From NCBI GenBank assembly GCA_013215445.1, contig JABSRA010000029.1:10748-50109 (forward strand): a stretch of 39,362 nucleotides of DNA. Direction: 5' to 3'. Position 1 is the first letter of the stretch. Each line of letters starts with the position of its first letter. The notes under the pieces are model-generated. The model did no database searches. It was not told the origin of the DNA and was given only the letters and a program-made list of their open reading frames with translations. Made by a program: the position numbers and the translations under genes. Below are positions 8,298-16,997 of this stretch, in pieces. The DNA comes from Oceanospirillaceae bacterium. Lineage in GTDB: Bacteria > Pseudomonadota > Gammaproteobacteria > Pseudomonadales > Balneatricaceae.

Positions 8298-9356
8298 GTG
8301 AAGTGTAAATATTGGAGTAAACAACTATTTGATCTGGTTCCATATACCCCAGGTGAACAGCCAAAAATAAATGATCTGATCAAACTGAATACCAACGAAA
8401 ATCCCTACCCCCCCTCACCCAACGTTGCTCAGTTACTCCAACAATTCAACATAGGTGACCTAAGTCGCTATCCCGATCCCAATAGTGCTCTGTTGAGTCA
8501 AGCACTAGCCACTTACCACGATGTTGAGATTGACAACATCTTCATTGGCAATGGCTCAGATGAAGTACTCGCGCACGCATTTATGGCTTTTTTTCGTCAG
8601 GATAAACCTATCTTAATGCCGGACATCAGCTACAGTTTCTATACCGTATACTGTGACTTGTACGACATACAGGCGACACCCATTGCGCTTAAAGAGGATT
8701 TTGAAATCCAGCTAGCAGACTACGCCACCCCCAACGGCGGCATAATATTTGCAAATCCCAATGCCCCTACGGGTCGAGCCATCTGCCTCGCTGAAATTGA
8801 AAAACTATTACAAGTTAATCAGGATTCACTGGTTATTGTCGATGAAGCCTACGTCGATTTTGGCGCGCAGAGCGCGACCGCCCTCACCCAAAAGTATGAT
8901 AATTGTCTCGTGGTACAAACATTTTCTAAATCACGCGCGCTGGCGGGATTACGCATTGGTTATGCCATCGGTCACCCTAGGCTGATAGAGGCGTTAGAGC
9001 GGGTAAAAAACAGTTTTAACTCATACCCTCTGGACATGCTCGCGCAGGCGTCGGCAGTTGCATCCATTGAAGATGATGAATATTTCAAGCGTAGCTTACA
9101 GACAATATGTGCCACCAGGGCGTGGACAGAACAGCAGTTAACCTCGCTAGGTTTTAAGGTCATTCCCTCTAAAACCAATTTTTTGTTTGTGGCGCATGCG
9201 AGTATCCCCGCGATCGATATCATGACATTTCTGCGCGAGAAAAAAATCATCGTCAGACATTTCAGCAAGCCAAAGATCGATAATTACCTGAGAATTAGTA
9301 TTGGTACCGAGCAGCAAATGCAGCAACTGATTAATCAGCTACAGGCTTTTCTTTGA
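8298..9356 (+). CDS. hisC: Histidinol-phosphate aminotransferase family (HisC type)
   Basis: This 352-residue PLP enzyme should convert histidinol phosphate and 2-oxoglutarate to imidazole acetol phosphate and glutamate, or act on aromatic amino acids in the reverse sense. The motifs are LNTNENPYPPSP, FIGNGSDEVL, FANPNAPTGR, IVDEAYVDF and the PLP lysine in TFSKSRALAGLRIGYA (K211). The start is GTG at 8298, supported by the family N-terminus (KYWS) and a GGATAA stretch upstream. No other his genes are near, so this may be a second HisC paralogue. A weak GC-rich dyad (about 9353-9385, TTGATTGGG with CCCGATCAA) overlaps its stop and could end transcription. Confidence 0.85.
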   Translation: MKCKYWSKQLFDLVPYTPGEQPKINDLIKLNTNENPYPPSPNVAQLLQQFNIGDLSRYPDPNSALLSQALATYHDVEIDNIFIGNGSDEVLAHAFMAFFRQDKPILMPDISYSFYTVYCDLYDIQATPIALKEDFEIQLADYATPNGGIIFANPNAPTGRAICLAEIEKLLQVNQDSLVIVDEAYVDFGAQSATALTQKYDNCLVVQTFSKSRALAGLRIGYAIGHPRLIEALERVKNSFNSYPLDMLAQASAVASIEDDEYFKRSLQTICATRAWTEQQLTSLGFKVIPSKTNFLFVAHASIPAIDIMTFLREKKIIVRHFSKPKIDNYLRISIGTEQQMQQLINQLQAFL

Positions 9357-9430
9357 TTGGGCACCCCGCGGGAGCACCCGATCAATTGAGATTTTAAAGC
9401 CTGTAAATTCAAGAGGTAAGGCGGGTGTTG

Positions 9431-9692
9431 GGAACATGCGAATAAGTCCAGAATGTTCTCAGCGGATTTAAAAACGGCTAAATACGCGAAAGGTAGCGCA
9501 GTGGAATGACTAGTCCTTTCCAAGCTGCCTGACAAAGTAGTTAGCCGTTTTTAAGTCCGCCCTTCGGGGCGTACAGAGCATCCCTATCTCGTTGTTATCA
9601 TTTTCGCCGGGCAACCAGCCCGTCTCAAATCGATGCCTAGATCTCGAAATGCTCTGTACGCCTGAGGCGTTTTGGACTTGTTCGCATGTTCC
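9431..9692. repeat. Hairpin-rich repeat element with 20-bp terminal inverted repeats, copy A (MITE-like)
   Basis: The ends are GGAACATGCGAATAAGTCCA (9431-9450) and TGGACTTGTTCGCATGTTCC (9673-9692), inverted copies with one mismatch. Inside are two more inverted pairs: 9462-9481 with 9541-9560 (20 bases, one G-T pair), and GGCGTACAGAGCAT (9568-9581) with ATGCTCTGTACGCC (9649-9662). No open frame of note is inside. A second copy in opposite orientation lies at 36252-36515. The right end touches the stop codon of the SDR gene with no spacer. No target duplication is obvious. This fits a non-autonomous transposable element or a repeated structured RNA; the family is not one I recognise. Confidence 0.8.
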
Positions 9693-10454
9693 TTAATTAA
9701 TACCCGCATCGACCACAAATTCTTGAGCGGTGCAGGCCGCTGAGGTCTGTGAGGCTAAAAATAGCGCCATATTGGCGATATCATCCCCCACCACCCGGCG
9801 TTTTAAGCACTGCTGCTGTTGAATTAACACTTCATCTTCTGGCGAGATCCACATCTCCAATTGCTTTTTAGTCATGACGCAGCCAGGCACTAAGGTATTG
9901 ACCCGGATATTATCCTCGCCCCAATCGCGCGCTAATGAGCGGGTTAGACCAACGATAGCCGCCTTGCTGGTTGCGTAAGCGGTTAAATTGGGTAGGGCCA
10001 TTTTATAACTCACCGAGCCCAAGTTAATGATGGATCCGCCACCTTGTTGTTTCATGAATTTATAGACGGCCTGTGCGCAAAAGAATTGCTGGCCTAAATT
10101 AACATCCAAACGGTTCCTCCAGTACTGTGGAGTAACTTCCTGCGGTGTATGACGGTTATCACTGGCCGCATTATTGATCAATACCGTAAAGGGCCCACAG
10201 CGGGCATTTAATCCGTCTATGACTTTTTCTATTTTCTCTAAATCCGCCAAATCACAATAACTGAATACAGGAGGTGTCATGCCCTGTTCACTAATCTCTG
10301 CCACTAGACGTTCTGCCGCTTGTGAGTCGACATCGACAAAGGCTACCTTAGCCCCCTGTTTAACAAAAGCTCTGACGAAATCTGCTCCAATACCTGAAGC
10401 GCCACCTGTAATCAAAACACTACTATTTTTTAAATCTTCGTACCGCGCTAACAT
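9693..10454 (-). CDS. xylB: SDR-family sugar dehydrogenase, D-xylose 1-dehydrogenase-like
   Basis: The 253-residue short-chain dehydrogenase has TGGASGIG (16-23), NNAASDNRH and the catalytic YATSK (Y160, K164). Its pattern follows Caulobacter D-xylose dehydrogenase closely by memory: the NDDRH-like loop, VTPQYWRNRLDVNL, the CLKRRVV segment and the C-terminal VVDAG ending. It would oxidise D-xylose to xylonolactone with NAD+ as the first Weimberg/Dahms step. It diverges from the XylX-like dehydratase gene over a 282-base shared promoter region. GGAGAAA gives a good ribosome site. Its stop codon abuts the repeat element at 9431-9692. The symbol follows Caulobacter usage, not the E. coli xylulokinase. 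L-arabinose or another aldose as substrate cannot be excluded. Confidence 0.82.
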   Translation of the reverse strand: MLARYEDLKNSSVLITGGASGIGADFVRAFVKQGAKVAFVDVDSQAAERLVAEISEQGMTPPVFSYCDLADLEKIEKVIDGLNARCGPFTVLINNAASDNRHTPQEVTPQYWRNRLDVNLGQQFFCAQAVYKFMKQQGGGSIINLGSVSYKMALPNLTAYATSKAAIVGLTRSLARDWGEDNIRVNTLVPGCVMTKKQLEMWISPEDEVLIQQQQCLKRRVVGDDIANMALFLASQTSAACTAQEFVVDAGIN

Positions 10455-10736
10455 GACTTTCTCCGCTGTTACATACTTCTGAATTTAACGTTAAAAAAAC
10501 GACAGGATCAGTCGTTACACTCGCCAATCAAAACACTTGCTGGCATAAACTATATTTACTAATCTAGAAAACAAAAAACATTATTGAATGCGGAGTTAAC
10601 AATCGTCAATAATCATATTTCCTTAGCTGTTTATAAAATTAATCCAAAGAGAATTTTTTCAGCTGTTTTAAGTGCCAGTTAAGTGATAAAAACCATCGAA
10701 TATAATTTTTCCATCCATGATTAATAGGAGCCATAA
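10455..10736. promoter_or_regulatory. Divergent promoter region between xylose dehydrogenase and dehydratase genes
   Basis: This AT-rich 282-base spacer separates two divergent genes. A TATAAT hexamer stands at 10701-10706, with a poor -35 (GTTAAG) 17 bases before it, as expected for an activator-dependent promoter. AGGAG at about 10727 is the ribosome site of the dehydratase. XylR-type sites are expected here but no convincing direct repeats could be read. Confidence 0.45.
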
Positions 10737-11939
10737 ATGCACGCACAAGATACTCTTAAAAACATCGTCACCGGCGTCACGACAGAAATAGCCAATTTAA
10801 CAACTGATGGGGCACTTTTGATTGGCCGAGCTTGGTTACCTGCTGTAAATGGCCCCTCACCGGTCATGGTCAAGAATAATAATGTTTACGATTTGAGCCA
10901 CATTGCAGCGACTACCAGCTGTCTACTGGAAATCGATGATCTTGCCAGTATTCTAGAAAAAGCCGTAGATTTGCCGCTGATTGGAGATCTCGATGCATTG
11001 ATTAGCAACAGTTTGTACCAGCAACAAGATAAAAAAGCGCCCTATTTACTGGCGCCCTGTGATTTACAAGCGGTCAAGGCGAGTGGGGTTACCTTTGTCG
11101 CCAGTATGTTAGAGCGGGTCATTGAAGAGCGAGCTGCAGGAGATTTAAATCAAGCAGCATTTTTTCGTAGTGAATTAAACGAAATCATTGGCGATGACTT
11201 ATCTAAAATACATCCAGGTTCTGCAGAAGCACAGCAGATTAAACGCGTATTACAGGAAAAAAATGTATGGTCTCAATATCTTGAAGTAGGTATTGGCCCC
11301 GATGCAGAGATTTTCTCGAAAGCGCAACCTATGTCTTCAGTAGGCTTTGGTAGTCAAGTCGGACTCCACCCCAGCTCAAATTGGAATAATCCAGAGCCCG
11401 AAATAGTACTCGCGGTTAACTCTACGGGTAAAATTGTCGGTGCCTCACTGGGCAATGACGTGAATTTAAGAGATATCGAAGGGCGTTCTGCCCTCTTGCT
11501 TGGCAAAGCTAAAGATAACAATGGTTCATGCTCAATCGGTCCTTTTATTAGAATATTTAATAACAGTTTCAGTATCGATGACATTAAACAAACCGATATT
11601 CACCTCAATATTCAAGGCGAAGATGGCTTTGAACTGGATGGTATCAGCTCAATGTCGAAGATTAGTCGCTCTCCAGAAAGTTTAGTCGCACAGACGATTG
11701 GACCCAACCATCAATACCCAGATGGACTGATGCTATTTTTGGGTACTATGTTTGCCCCCGCTAAAGATCGAGGTGAAGCAGGTAAGGGGTTTACCCATCA
11801 TCTGGGAGATCAAGTCAGCGTCTCTTCAAAGTGCCTGCCCAGTTTAATTAATTGGGTAAATCACAGTGATAAAATACCCACCTGGGATTTTGGTACTTGG
11901 CAGTTAATGAAAAACCTCGCACAGCGTAAACTACTCTAG
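10737..11939 (+). CDS. xylX: FAH-family 2-keto-3-deoxy-pentonate dehydratase (XylX-like)
   Basis: This 400-residue fumarylacetoacetate-hydrolase-family protein closely follows Caulobacter XylX by recalled motifs: GVTFVASMLERVIEERA, WSQYLEVGIGPDAEIF, HPSSNWNNPEPEIVLAV, GASLGNDVNLRDIEGRSALL, AKDNNGSCSIGPFIR and QYPDGLMLFLGTMFAP. The metal-binding acidic residues of the FAH fold lie in NPEPEIVL and GNDVNLRD. It would dehydrate 2-keto-3-deoxy-D-xylonate (or the L-arabinonate analogue) to 2-oxoglutarate semialdehyde, a late Weimberg step. The pairing with a xylose-dehydrogenase-like SDR and a XylFGH importer supports D-xylose. The next pathway enzyme, the semialdehyde dehydrogenase, is not in this window. 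Confidence 0.86.
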   Translation: MHAQDTLKNIVTGVTTEIANLTTDGALLIGRAWLPAVNGPSPVMVKNNNVYDLSHIAATTSCLLEIDDLASILEKAVDLPLIGDLDALISNSLYQQQDKKAPYLLAPCDLQAVKASGVTFVASMLERVIEERAAGDLNQAAFFRSELNEIIGDDLSKIHPGSAEAQQIKRVLQEKNVWSQYLEVGIGPDAEIFSKAQPMSSVGFGSQVGLHPSSNWNNPEPEIVLAVNSTGKIVGASLGNDVNLRDIEGRSALLLGKAKDNNGSCSIGPFIRIFNNSFSIDDIKQTDIHLNIQGEDGFELDGISSMSKISRSPESLVAQTIGPNHQYPDGLMLFLGTMFAPAKDRGEAGKGFTHHLGDQVSVSSKCLPSLINWVNHSDKIPTWDFGTWQLMKNLAQRKLL

Positions 11940-12081
11940 CTCGAATATTGCATACAATACTGTGAAGATAGCGCGCAGGTTGTTGGGTGCAATATTAAGG
12001 CTAAATACTGCCTTACATAGATATGCAACGCGCGTGTATTGAGCATGCGCGATGCTTACATTAAATTTATAGGGATAGGTC

Positions 12082-13125
12082 ATGATTGCACCCGCAGAAT
12101 CCAGCGTATGGGATAAGAGCCAGTTTCATCTTTATCAGATTTCTAACGCGCGTAAAACTCGGATCCTCATCAGTGATTTTGGTGCCACTATTGTGGAAAT
12201 CAACACACTAGACCAGCGAGGAGATCTAGGCAACATTGTGCTTGGATACCAATATTTAGCCCAATATCAACAGGGAAGTAGCTATTTAGGGGCTACTATA
12301 GGCCCCTGGGCAAACCGTATTAACCAAGGTCAATTTGTCCTTGATGGCGAAAAAGTGCAACTTGAGTTGAATGAAACTAATAACCATTTGCACGGCGCCA
12401 GTGCCGGCTTCGACAAAAAACACTGGCAATTAATTGAACACAGCCATGATAAAGTCCGTCTCGCTTATACTAGCACCCCAGGTGAAGCTGGGTTTAGCGC
12501 TGAATTAACGGTGCAAGTATGCTTTTCACTGGATGATCAAGACTGCTTGAGCATCGATTACAAAGTAAATACTGACCGCCCATGCCCGATAAACCTAACC
12601 AATCACAGTTACTTTAATCTCAACCCAAGCGCCACCGATATTTGGCAACACCAGTTACAGCTCAACGCTAGTCACTACTTGGCAACCAACCAGCATAATA
12701 TTCCGATCGCCAAAACACCCGTAGCCGACAGTCACTTTAATTTTACCTCACTGCGTGCACTGTCTGCCAATGCCGGCGAGCGAGATATAGACCACTGCTA
12801 CTGTATTGATCAAGACGCTAGTCGAGATACTGAACAATGTTCTTTTGCCGCCTATCTGCAAGAACCCATTTCAGGACGCTCGCTCATGATTGAAACCACC
12901 GAGCCTGGCATTCAGCTCTATACCGGTACCCATCTTGGTCATTTCAGCGCGCGAGATGGCAGAGATTGCGGGCCTAATTCGGCGCTGTGTCTAGAGACAC
13001 AACAGTACCCTGATGCGGTCAATAGTAGCAGTGCGGAGGCCGTTATCCTCAGGCCAGGACGACAATATCGACAAGTCACAAAATATCATTTTAATCGCCC
13101 TCTAAAACACTCTCAAGCGCGCTAG
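12082..13125 (+). CDS. galM: Aldose 1-epimerase (mutarotase)
   Basis: This 347-residue galactose-mutarotase-like protein interconverts alpha and beta anomers of aldoses. Visible motifs are GATIGPWANRINQG (substrate arginine), NNHLHG, PINLTNHSYFNLN (catalytic histidine region), DIDHCY, TEPGIQLYTG and SALCLETQQYPDAVN, which carries the catalytic glutamate. AGGGATAGG stands before the ATG. It lies between the keto-acid dehydratase and the xylose-binding protein, so its natural role is probably to supply the anomer used by the xylose dehydrogenase. It is presumably cytoplasmic, as no signal peptide is seen. The symbol is generic. Confidence 0.88.
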   Translation: MIAPAESSVWDKSQFHLYQISNARKTRILISDFGATIVEINTLDQRGDLGNIVLGYQYLAQYQQGSSYLGATIGPWANRINQGQFVLDGEKVQLELNETNNHLHGASAGFDKKHWQLIEHSHDKVRLAYTSTPGEAGFSAELTVQVCFSLDDQDCLSIDYKVNTDRPCPINLTNHSYFNLNPSATDIWQHQLQLNASHYLATNQHNIPIAKTPVADSHFNFTSLRALSANAGERDIDHCYCIDQDASRDTEQCSFAAYLQEPISGRSLMIETTEPGIQLYTGTHLGHFSARDGRDCGPNSALCLETQQYPDAVNSSSAEAVILRPGRQYRQVTKYHFNRPLKHSQAR

Positions 13126-13437
13126 CGGTTGACCGGCTATTTTCTAAAGAAGCTAAAGATCCTTAAGCTTTTAGCGTTGCTTGCTAAGAACACTTCACAG
13201 CAGCGGAGGTCATTACCTATGATGCTGAGATTGCTTGGTATTTTCTTTGCGCGTCAACTTAAGTGAGCTTTCTATGTACTCATTAAAAACCACATTTCAC
13301 AACCCAAAAAGTTAAAAACAGCATATTTAATACCGACGAATTTCGTTTCAATAAAGGTCTGACGAATACAACATTCGAATCTCGTTAGAGCTATTTTAAA
13401 TTTTTCTGTCAAAATAGAATAAATACAGGGGCTTAAA
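13126..13437. promoter_or_regulatory. xylF upstream region with a direct repeat
   Basis: This 312-base spacer carries GACGAAT twice on the plus strand (13335-13341 and 13361-13367, 26 bases apart), followed by ATTCGAAT, in the 100 bases before xylF. Direct repeats are the usual target of AraC-type regulators such as the nearby XylR, but this is inference. TAGAAT at 13415-13420 is a possible -10. The part nearest galM shows nothing distinct. Confidence 0.3.
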
Positions 13438-14475
13438 ATGAAAATCAACAAAAATAAAATAATTGGTGCCGCACTTGGTACTGTCTTTTCAATGGGCTTA
13501 GCGACGAGTGCTTTCGCCGCAGATTTAATAGTCGGTGTCAGCTGGTCAAATTTCCAGGAAGAGCGCTGGAAAAAAGATGAAGCTGGTATTATCAAAGGTT
13601 TGGGAGACAATGCAAAATACATCAGTTCAGATGCCGGTGGCTCCGCTGAAAAGCAATTGTCAGATATTGAGAGTTTAATTACTCGTGGTGCCAATGCGAT
13701 CATTATTCTCGCTTGGGATGCAGAGGCAATTTTACCTGCCGTCGCCAAGGCACAAGCTGAGGGAATTGCCGTTCTAGGTTACGATCGATTAATCGAGGCG
13801 GAGGACGTTTTTTATCTAACGTTTGATAACAAAGAAGTGGGCAGATTGCAGGCACGTGCCATACTGAAGGTACAGCCTGAAGGCAACTATGTCTTCATTA
13901 AAGGCGCACCTACCGATCCCAATGCAGACTTTTTACACAGCGGTCAATTAGAAGTGTTACAAGCCGCCATTGACAGCGGTAAGATCAAAGTCGTTGGCGA
14001 GCAGTATACCGACGGTTGGAAGCCTGAAAATGCGCAAAACAACATGGAGCAAATCCTCACAGCAACGGCTAACAAAGTAGATGCCGTGGTTGCCTCTAAC
14101 GATGGAACCGCCGGTGGTGTTGTAGCCGCTTTGACTGCACAGGGCCTTGAAGGCATGCCTGTCTCTGGTCAAGATGGCGATCACGCCGCGCTTAATCGTG
14201 TGGCACGTGGTCTACAAACTGTCTCTGTTTGGAAAGATGCTCGCGCACTCGGTAAAGCTGCCGGTGAGATTGCGGTACAGCTAGCCAAAGGCCAGCCTGC
14301 TGCCAATTCGATCAAATGGTCTGGCGGTGCTAAAGGTGTAGAAATGGATACCATTCTACTCGCACCTATCGCGATCACTCAAGCTAACTTAAATGTCGTG
14401 ATTGATGCTGGCTGGATCAGCAAGAGCAAAGTTTGTCAGGGTGCTAAAGCTTCCGTTGCGGTTTGTATGCAATAG
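13438..14475 (+). CDS. xylF: D-xylose ABC transporter periplasmic binding protein XylF
   Basis: The 345-residue protein begins with a signal peptide ([14 protein letters not shown]..., likely cut after SAFA, residue 27) and continues as a type-I sugar-binding protein. It follows E. coli XylF through [67 protein letters not shown] text and [18 protein letters not shown]. It delivers D-xylose to the XylH/XylG importer encoded just downstream. GGGGC forms the ribosome site. A GC-rich terminator-like hairpin follows its stop, a common way to keep binding protein in excess over the membrane parts. Confidence 0.93.
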   Translation: MKINKNKIIGAALGTVFSMGLATSAFAADLIVGVSWSNFQEERWKKDEAGIIKGLGDNAKYISSDAGGSAEKQLSDIESLITRGANAIIILAWDAEAILPAVAKAQAEGIAVLGYDRLIEAEDVFYLTFDNKEVGRLQARAILKVQPEGNYVFIKGAPTDPNADFLHSGQLEVLQAAIDSGKIKVVGEQYTDGWKPENAQNNMEQILTATANKVDAVVASNDGTAGGVVAALTAQGLEGMPVSGQDGDHAALNRVARGLQTVSVWKDARALGKAAGEIAVQLAKGQPAANSIKWSGGAKGVEMDTILLAPIAITQANLNVVIDAGWISKSKVCQGAKASVAVCMQ

Positions 14476-14484
14476 ACAATCTCT

Positions 14485-14512
14485 AAAAGCAGGGGCGATC
14501 GCCCCCGCTTTT
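14485..14512 (+). terminator. Intrinsic (attenuating) terminator after xylF
   Basis: AAAAGC-A-GGGGCG pairs with CGCCCC-C-GCTTTT (14485-14512), ending in a T-rich tail. It sits 10 bases after the xylF stop, inside the xylF-xylH-xylG operon, so partial readthrough would give more binding protein than permease. On the opposite strand it would also fold, but no gene ends there. Confidence 0.75.
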
Positions 14513-14676
14513 ATAATGAAAGTAACACCCCCACCTTTTAATGTATGCTGTTAGCCTGGGCCTAAGCTGCTAGGGCAAACAATCGACCACTCGTTGATCT
14601 TTAATCATCGCACTACCCTTAGAGATTTGCTCACAAAAGAAGAACCTCACCGTTCCGCTAATAAAAGATAAGACTT

Positions 14677-15906
14677 ATGACAAATAAAAACACCGCCGTG
14701 ACTAAGTCAGAGAACGCACTGTCACGCTTGATCAAAGCTTCAGAATTAGACACCCGAATGCTGGCAATGGTCGGCATTCTGGTCACCGTGTGGCTGGGAC
14801 TCAATCTCGCCACCGATGGGATTTTTCTCACCGCCAGAAATTTATATAATTTAAGTGTGCAGAGCTCAGTCGTGGGTATCATGGCGACGGGTATGGTACT
14901 GGTCATCGTCGCCAGACATATCGATTTATCGGTCGGCTCCATCGTCGGTTTCACTGGGATGATGATCGCCTGGTTGCAAGTTGAAATGTTTCCGGTAACT
15001 GCCGCCTGGAACTGGCCATTTACGGTGGTTATCGGCTTGTTATTAGGGGCCGTGATTGGCACACTGCAGGGATATTGGATCGCCTATAAAGCGATTCCGG
15101 CCTTTGTCGTGACACTCGGCGGATTATTGATTTATCGCGGCGCGGCCTTTATGGTAACTGATGGACGTACCGTCGCCCCGATGAATACCGACTATCAGCT
15201 ACTCGGAGGCGGTATTAACGGCTCCATTGGCGCCACTTGGAGTTCAGTCTTAGGCATTATCGCCATTTTCTTTGTCGCACTACTGATGTATCGCAGCCAT
15301 AAAAATCGTATCAACCACGGTTTTCCCGCCAAACCTATGGCGATTCAATTAGCTTTGTTCTTGATTAGTGTGGCGTTAATTTTGGGTTTTGTCTGGGTGA
15401 TGAATTCTTATAACAAACCTCGCAGCGATATAGCCCGCGGTATTCCAATTCCCGTGTTAATCCTCATTATCGTGGTGATTGCCATGACTATGCTCACCAA
15501 ATTGACCCGCTTTGGCCGCTATGTATTTGCCATCGGTGGCAACCCAGAGGCCGCTGAGCTATCGGGTATCGATGTTAAAAAAGTGACCATGATCATTTTT
15601 GCACTGATGGGTCTCCTCTGTGGCATCGCCGCAGTTATTACCACCGCGCGTCTCAACGCAGGGGTTAACTCAATGGGGTTAATGATCGAGCTCTCGGTCA
15701 TTGCCGCGGCGGTTATTGGCGGCACTTCCCTCAATGGTGGTTCAGGATCCATAACCGGGGCTATACTAGGTGCGGTGATCATGCAGAGTTTAGAAAATGG
15801 CATGGTGCTTTTGGGAGCCGGCAGTGCCGAGCGACAGATTATCATCGGCTTAGTATTAATTGCCGCCGTCTGGTTCGATACTCTATACAAAGCTAAACAG
15901 AGATAA
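14677..15906 (+). CDS. xylH: D-xylose ABC transporter permease XylH
   Basis: This 409-residue polytopic protein of the CUT2 permease family has about ten membrane segments. It has the family's [22 protein letters not shown] block, the EAA-like loop [18 protein letters not shown] and [19 protein letters not shown] hydrophilic loop with [12 protein letters not shown] near residues 205-220 is shared with XylH proteins. It should form the membrane channel for xylose uptake with XylG. It starts 201 bases after xylF, beyond a terminator-like hairpin, and ends four bases before the xylG ATG. The ATG at 14677 has only a weak ribosome site (AAAAGATAAGA). Confidence 0.92.
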   Translation: MTNKNTAVTKSENALSRLIKASELDTRMLAMVGILVTVWLGLNLATDGIFLTARNLYNLSVQSSVVGIMATGMVLVIVARHIDLSVGSIVGFTGMMIAWLQVEMFPVTAAWNWPFTVVIGLLLGAVIGTLQGYWIAYKAIPAFVVTLGGLLIYRGAAFMVTDGRTVAPMNTDYQLLGGGINGSIGATWSSVLGIIAIFFVALLMYRSHKNRINHGFPAKPMAIQLALFLISVALILGFVWVMNSYNKPRSDIARGIPIPVLILIIVVIAMTMLTKLTRFGRYVFAIGGNPEAAELSGIDVKKVTMIIFALMGLLCGIAAVITTARLNAGVNSMGLMIELSVIAAAVIGGTSLNGGSGSITGAILGAVIMQSLENGMVLLGAGSAERQIIIGLVLIAAVWFDTLYKAKQR

Positions 15907-15910
15907 AATT

Positions 15911-16675
15911 ATGTCAGTTACCCCTCTTATTGAAATGAAAAACATTCAAAAACGCTTTGGCGGCGTACATGCTGTTGAAGATGTCTCGATCAATTTATAT
16001 CCCGGAGAAGTGGTCGGAATCTTAGGTCACAATGGCGCGGGAAAATCTTGCCTGATGAAAATGCTGGCCGGTGCCATGGAACTAGATTCTGGAGAAATAT
16101 TAGTCAACGGGCAAAGTGTCACTATTAACAACCCCAGAGATTCCAGAGATTTAGGTATTGAAACTATCTATCAAAGTTTGGCCTTAGCCGATAATTTAAA
16201 TGCACCGGCAAATTTATTTCTCGGCAGAGAACTGCTGACCGCGATGGGCACACTAGATGATTCAAGAATGGAAGTGGCCACCCGCAAAGTAATGCATCGC
16301 CTCAATCCTAACTTCAGTAATATAACCGACCCGGTAAGATCGATGTCCGGAGGTCAACGCCAAGTAGTCGCGATTGGCAGAGCCATCTATTTTAATGCCA
16401 AAATATTAGTTATGGATGAACCAACCGCAGCCCTAGGTCCTTCAGAGACTGCGATGGTCACCGATTTAACCAAACAGCTAAAATCTGAAGGCATTGGTAT
16501 CTTCTTAATTAGTCACGATATGCACGATGTGTTTGAACTCTGCGATCGTGTCATGGTGATGAAAAATGGCCGCAACGTGGGCGCCTTTCACATTGATGAA
16601 GTCACCCCCGATGATATTTTGAGCTTAATTATCATCGGCAAATTACCTGAAGATTGGCAACCGAGAAACCAGTAG
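15911..16675 (+). CDS. xylG: D-xylose ABC transporter ATP-binding protein XylG (single-domain)
   Basis: This is a 254-residue ABC ATPase: Walker A GHNGAGKS (39-46), Q-loop region [10 protein letters not shown], signature MSGGQRQ, Walker [12 protein letters not shown] and the switch histidine in LISHDMHD. It energises XylH. E. coli XylG is about twice as long, with two fused ATPase domains, whereas this is one complete domain, as in the FrcA-type sugar importers, and it would dimerise. There is no sign of a lost second half: the frame ends cleanly ([10 protein letters not shown]) and no ABC motifs follow. The ATG at 15911 was chosen over an earlier in-frame codon that overlaps xylH. Confidence 0.92.
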   Translation: MSVTPLIEMKNIQKRFGGVHAVEDVSINLYPGEVVGILGHNGAGKSCLMKMLAGAMELDSGEILVNGQSVTINNPRDSRDLGIETIYQSLALADNLNAPANLFLGRELLTAMGTLDDSRMEVATRKVMHRLNPNFSNITDPVRSMSGGQRQVVAIGRAIYFNAKILVMDEPTAALGPSETAMVTDLTKQLKSEGIGIFLISHDMHDVFELCDRVMVMKNGRNVGAFHIDEVTPDDILSLIIIGKLPEDWQPRNQ

Positions 16676-16997
16676 TAAACAAAAGTTAGCCTTTTTATTG
16701 GCAGCTTCACTGATCGGTAGTTTAGGGTAACTCCTCCTAAATTACTGATCAGCTTATACCTCTTAGCGCTATTCATACTCCGCAAGTTACGCTGTACTAT
16801 CCATCGCTAATTGCACAAATGGAGATTTATGCATGGCTCTGCTAATATCCATAAAGCAATAACTAAAATTCGTAACGGTTTTGTCGCTGTAATTGTGAGA
16901 TCTTGCCTGTCAATACTTGGCCTTAACCTGAAACGAGCTTCACACTGTTGTTTTTAGTCAATTTTATAATATTATTTTGTATTTCTCGAGGTAATCC
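16676..16997. other. Intergenic region between xylG and xylR
   Basis: Apart from the hairpin at 16711-16753 this 322-base stretch contains no credible gene. The last 100 bases become AT-rich (TTTTATAATATTATTTTG near 16960-16978, with TATAAT inside), a likely promoter for xylR. AGGT a few bases before 16998 is its ribosome site. Confidence 0.4.
16711..16753 (+). terminator. Long RNA hairpin downstream of xylG
   Basis: CTGATCGGTAGTTTAGG (16711-16727) pairs fully with CCTAAATTACTGATCAG (16737-16753), 17 bp including two G-U pairs, around a 9-base loop. The G-U pairs form only in plus-strand RNA; the other strand would have A-C mismatches. No uridine run follows, so it may stabilise the operon's 3' end rather than terminate by itself. 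Confidence 0.5.

Noticed and set aside
15911..16675. xylG as a truncated pseudogene because E. coli XylG is twice as long
   Set aside because: All motifs of one ABC domain are intact and the frame ends cleanly; single-domain sugar ATPases are known.
16711..16753. Hairpin read as a canonical intrinsic terminator
   Set aside because: There is no uridine run after the stem; it is kept only as a structured RNA end.
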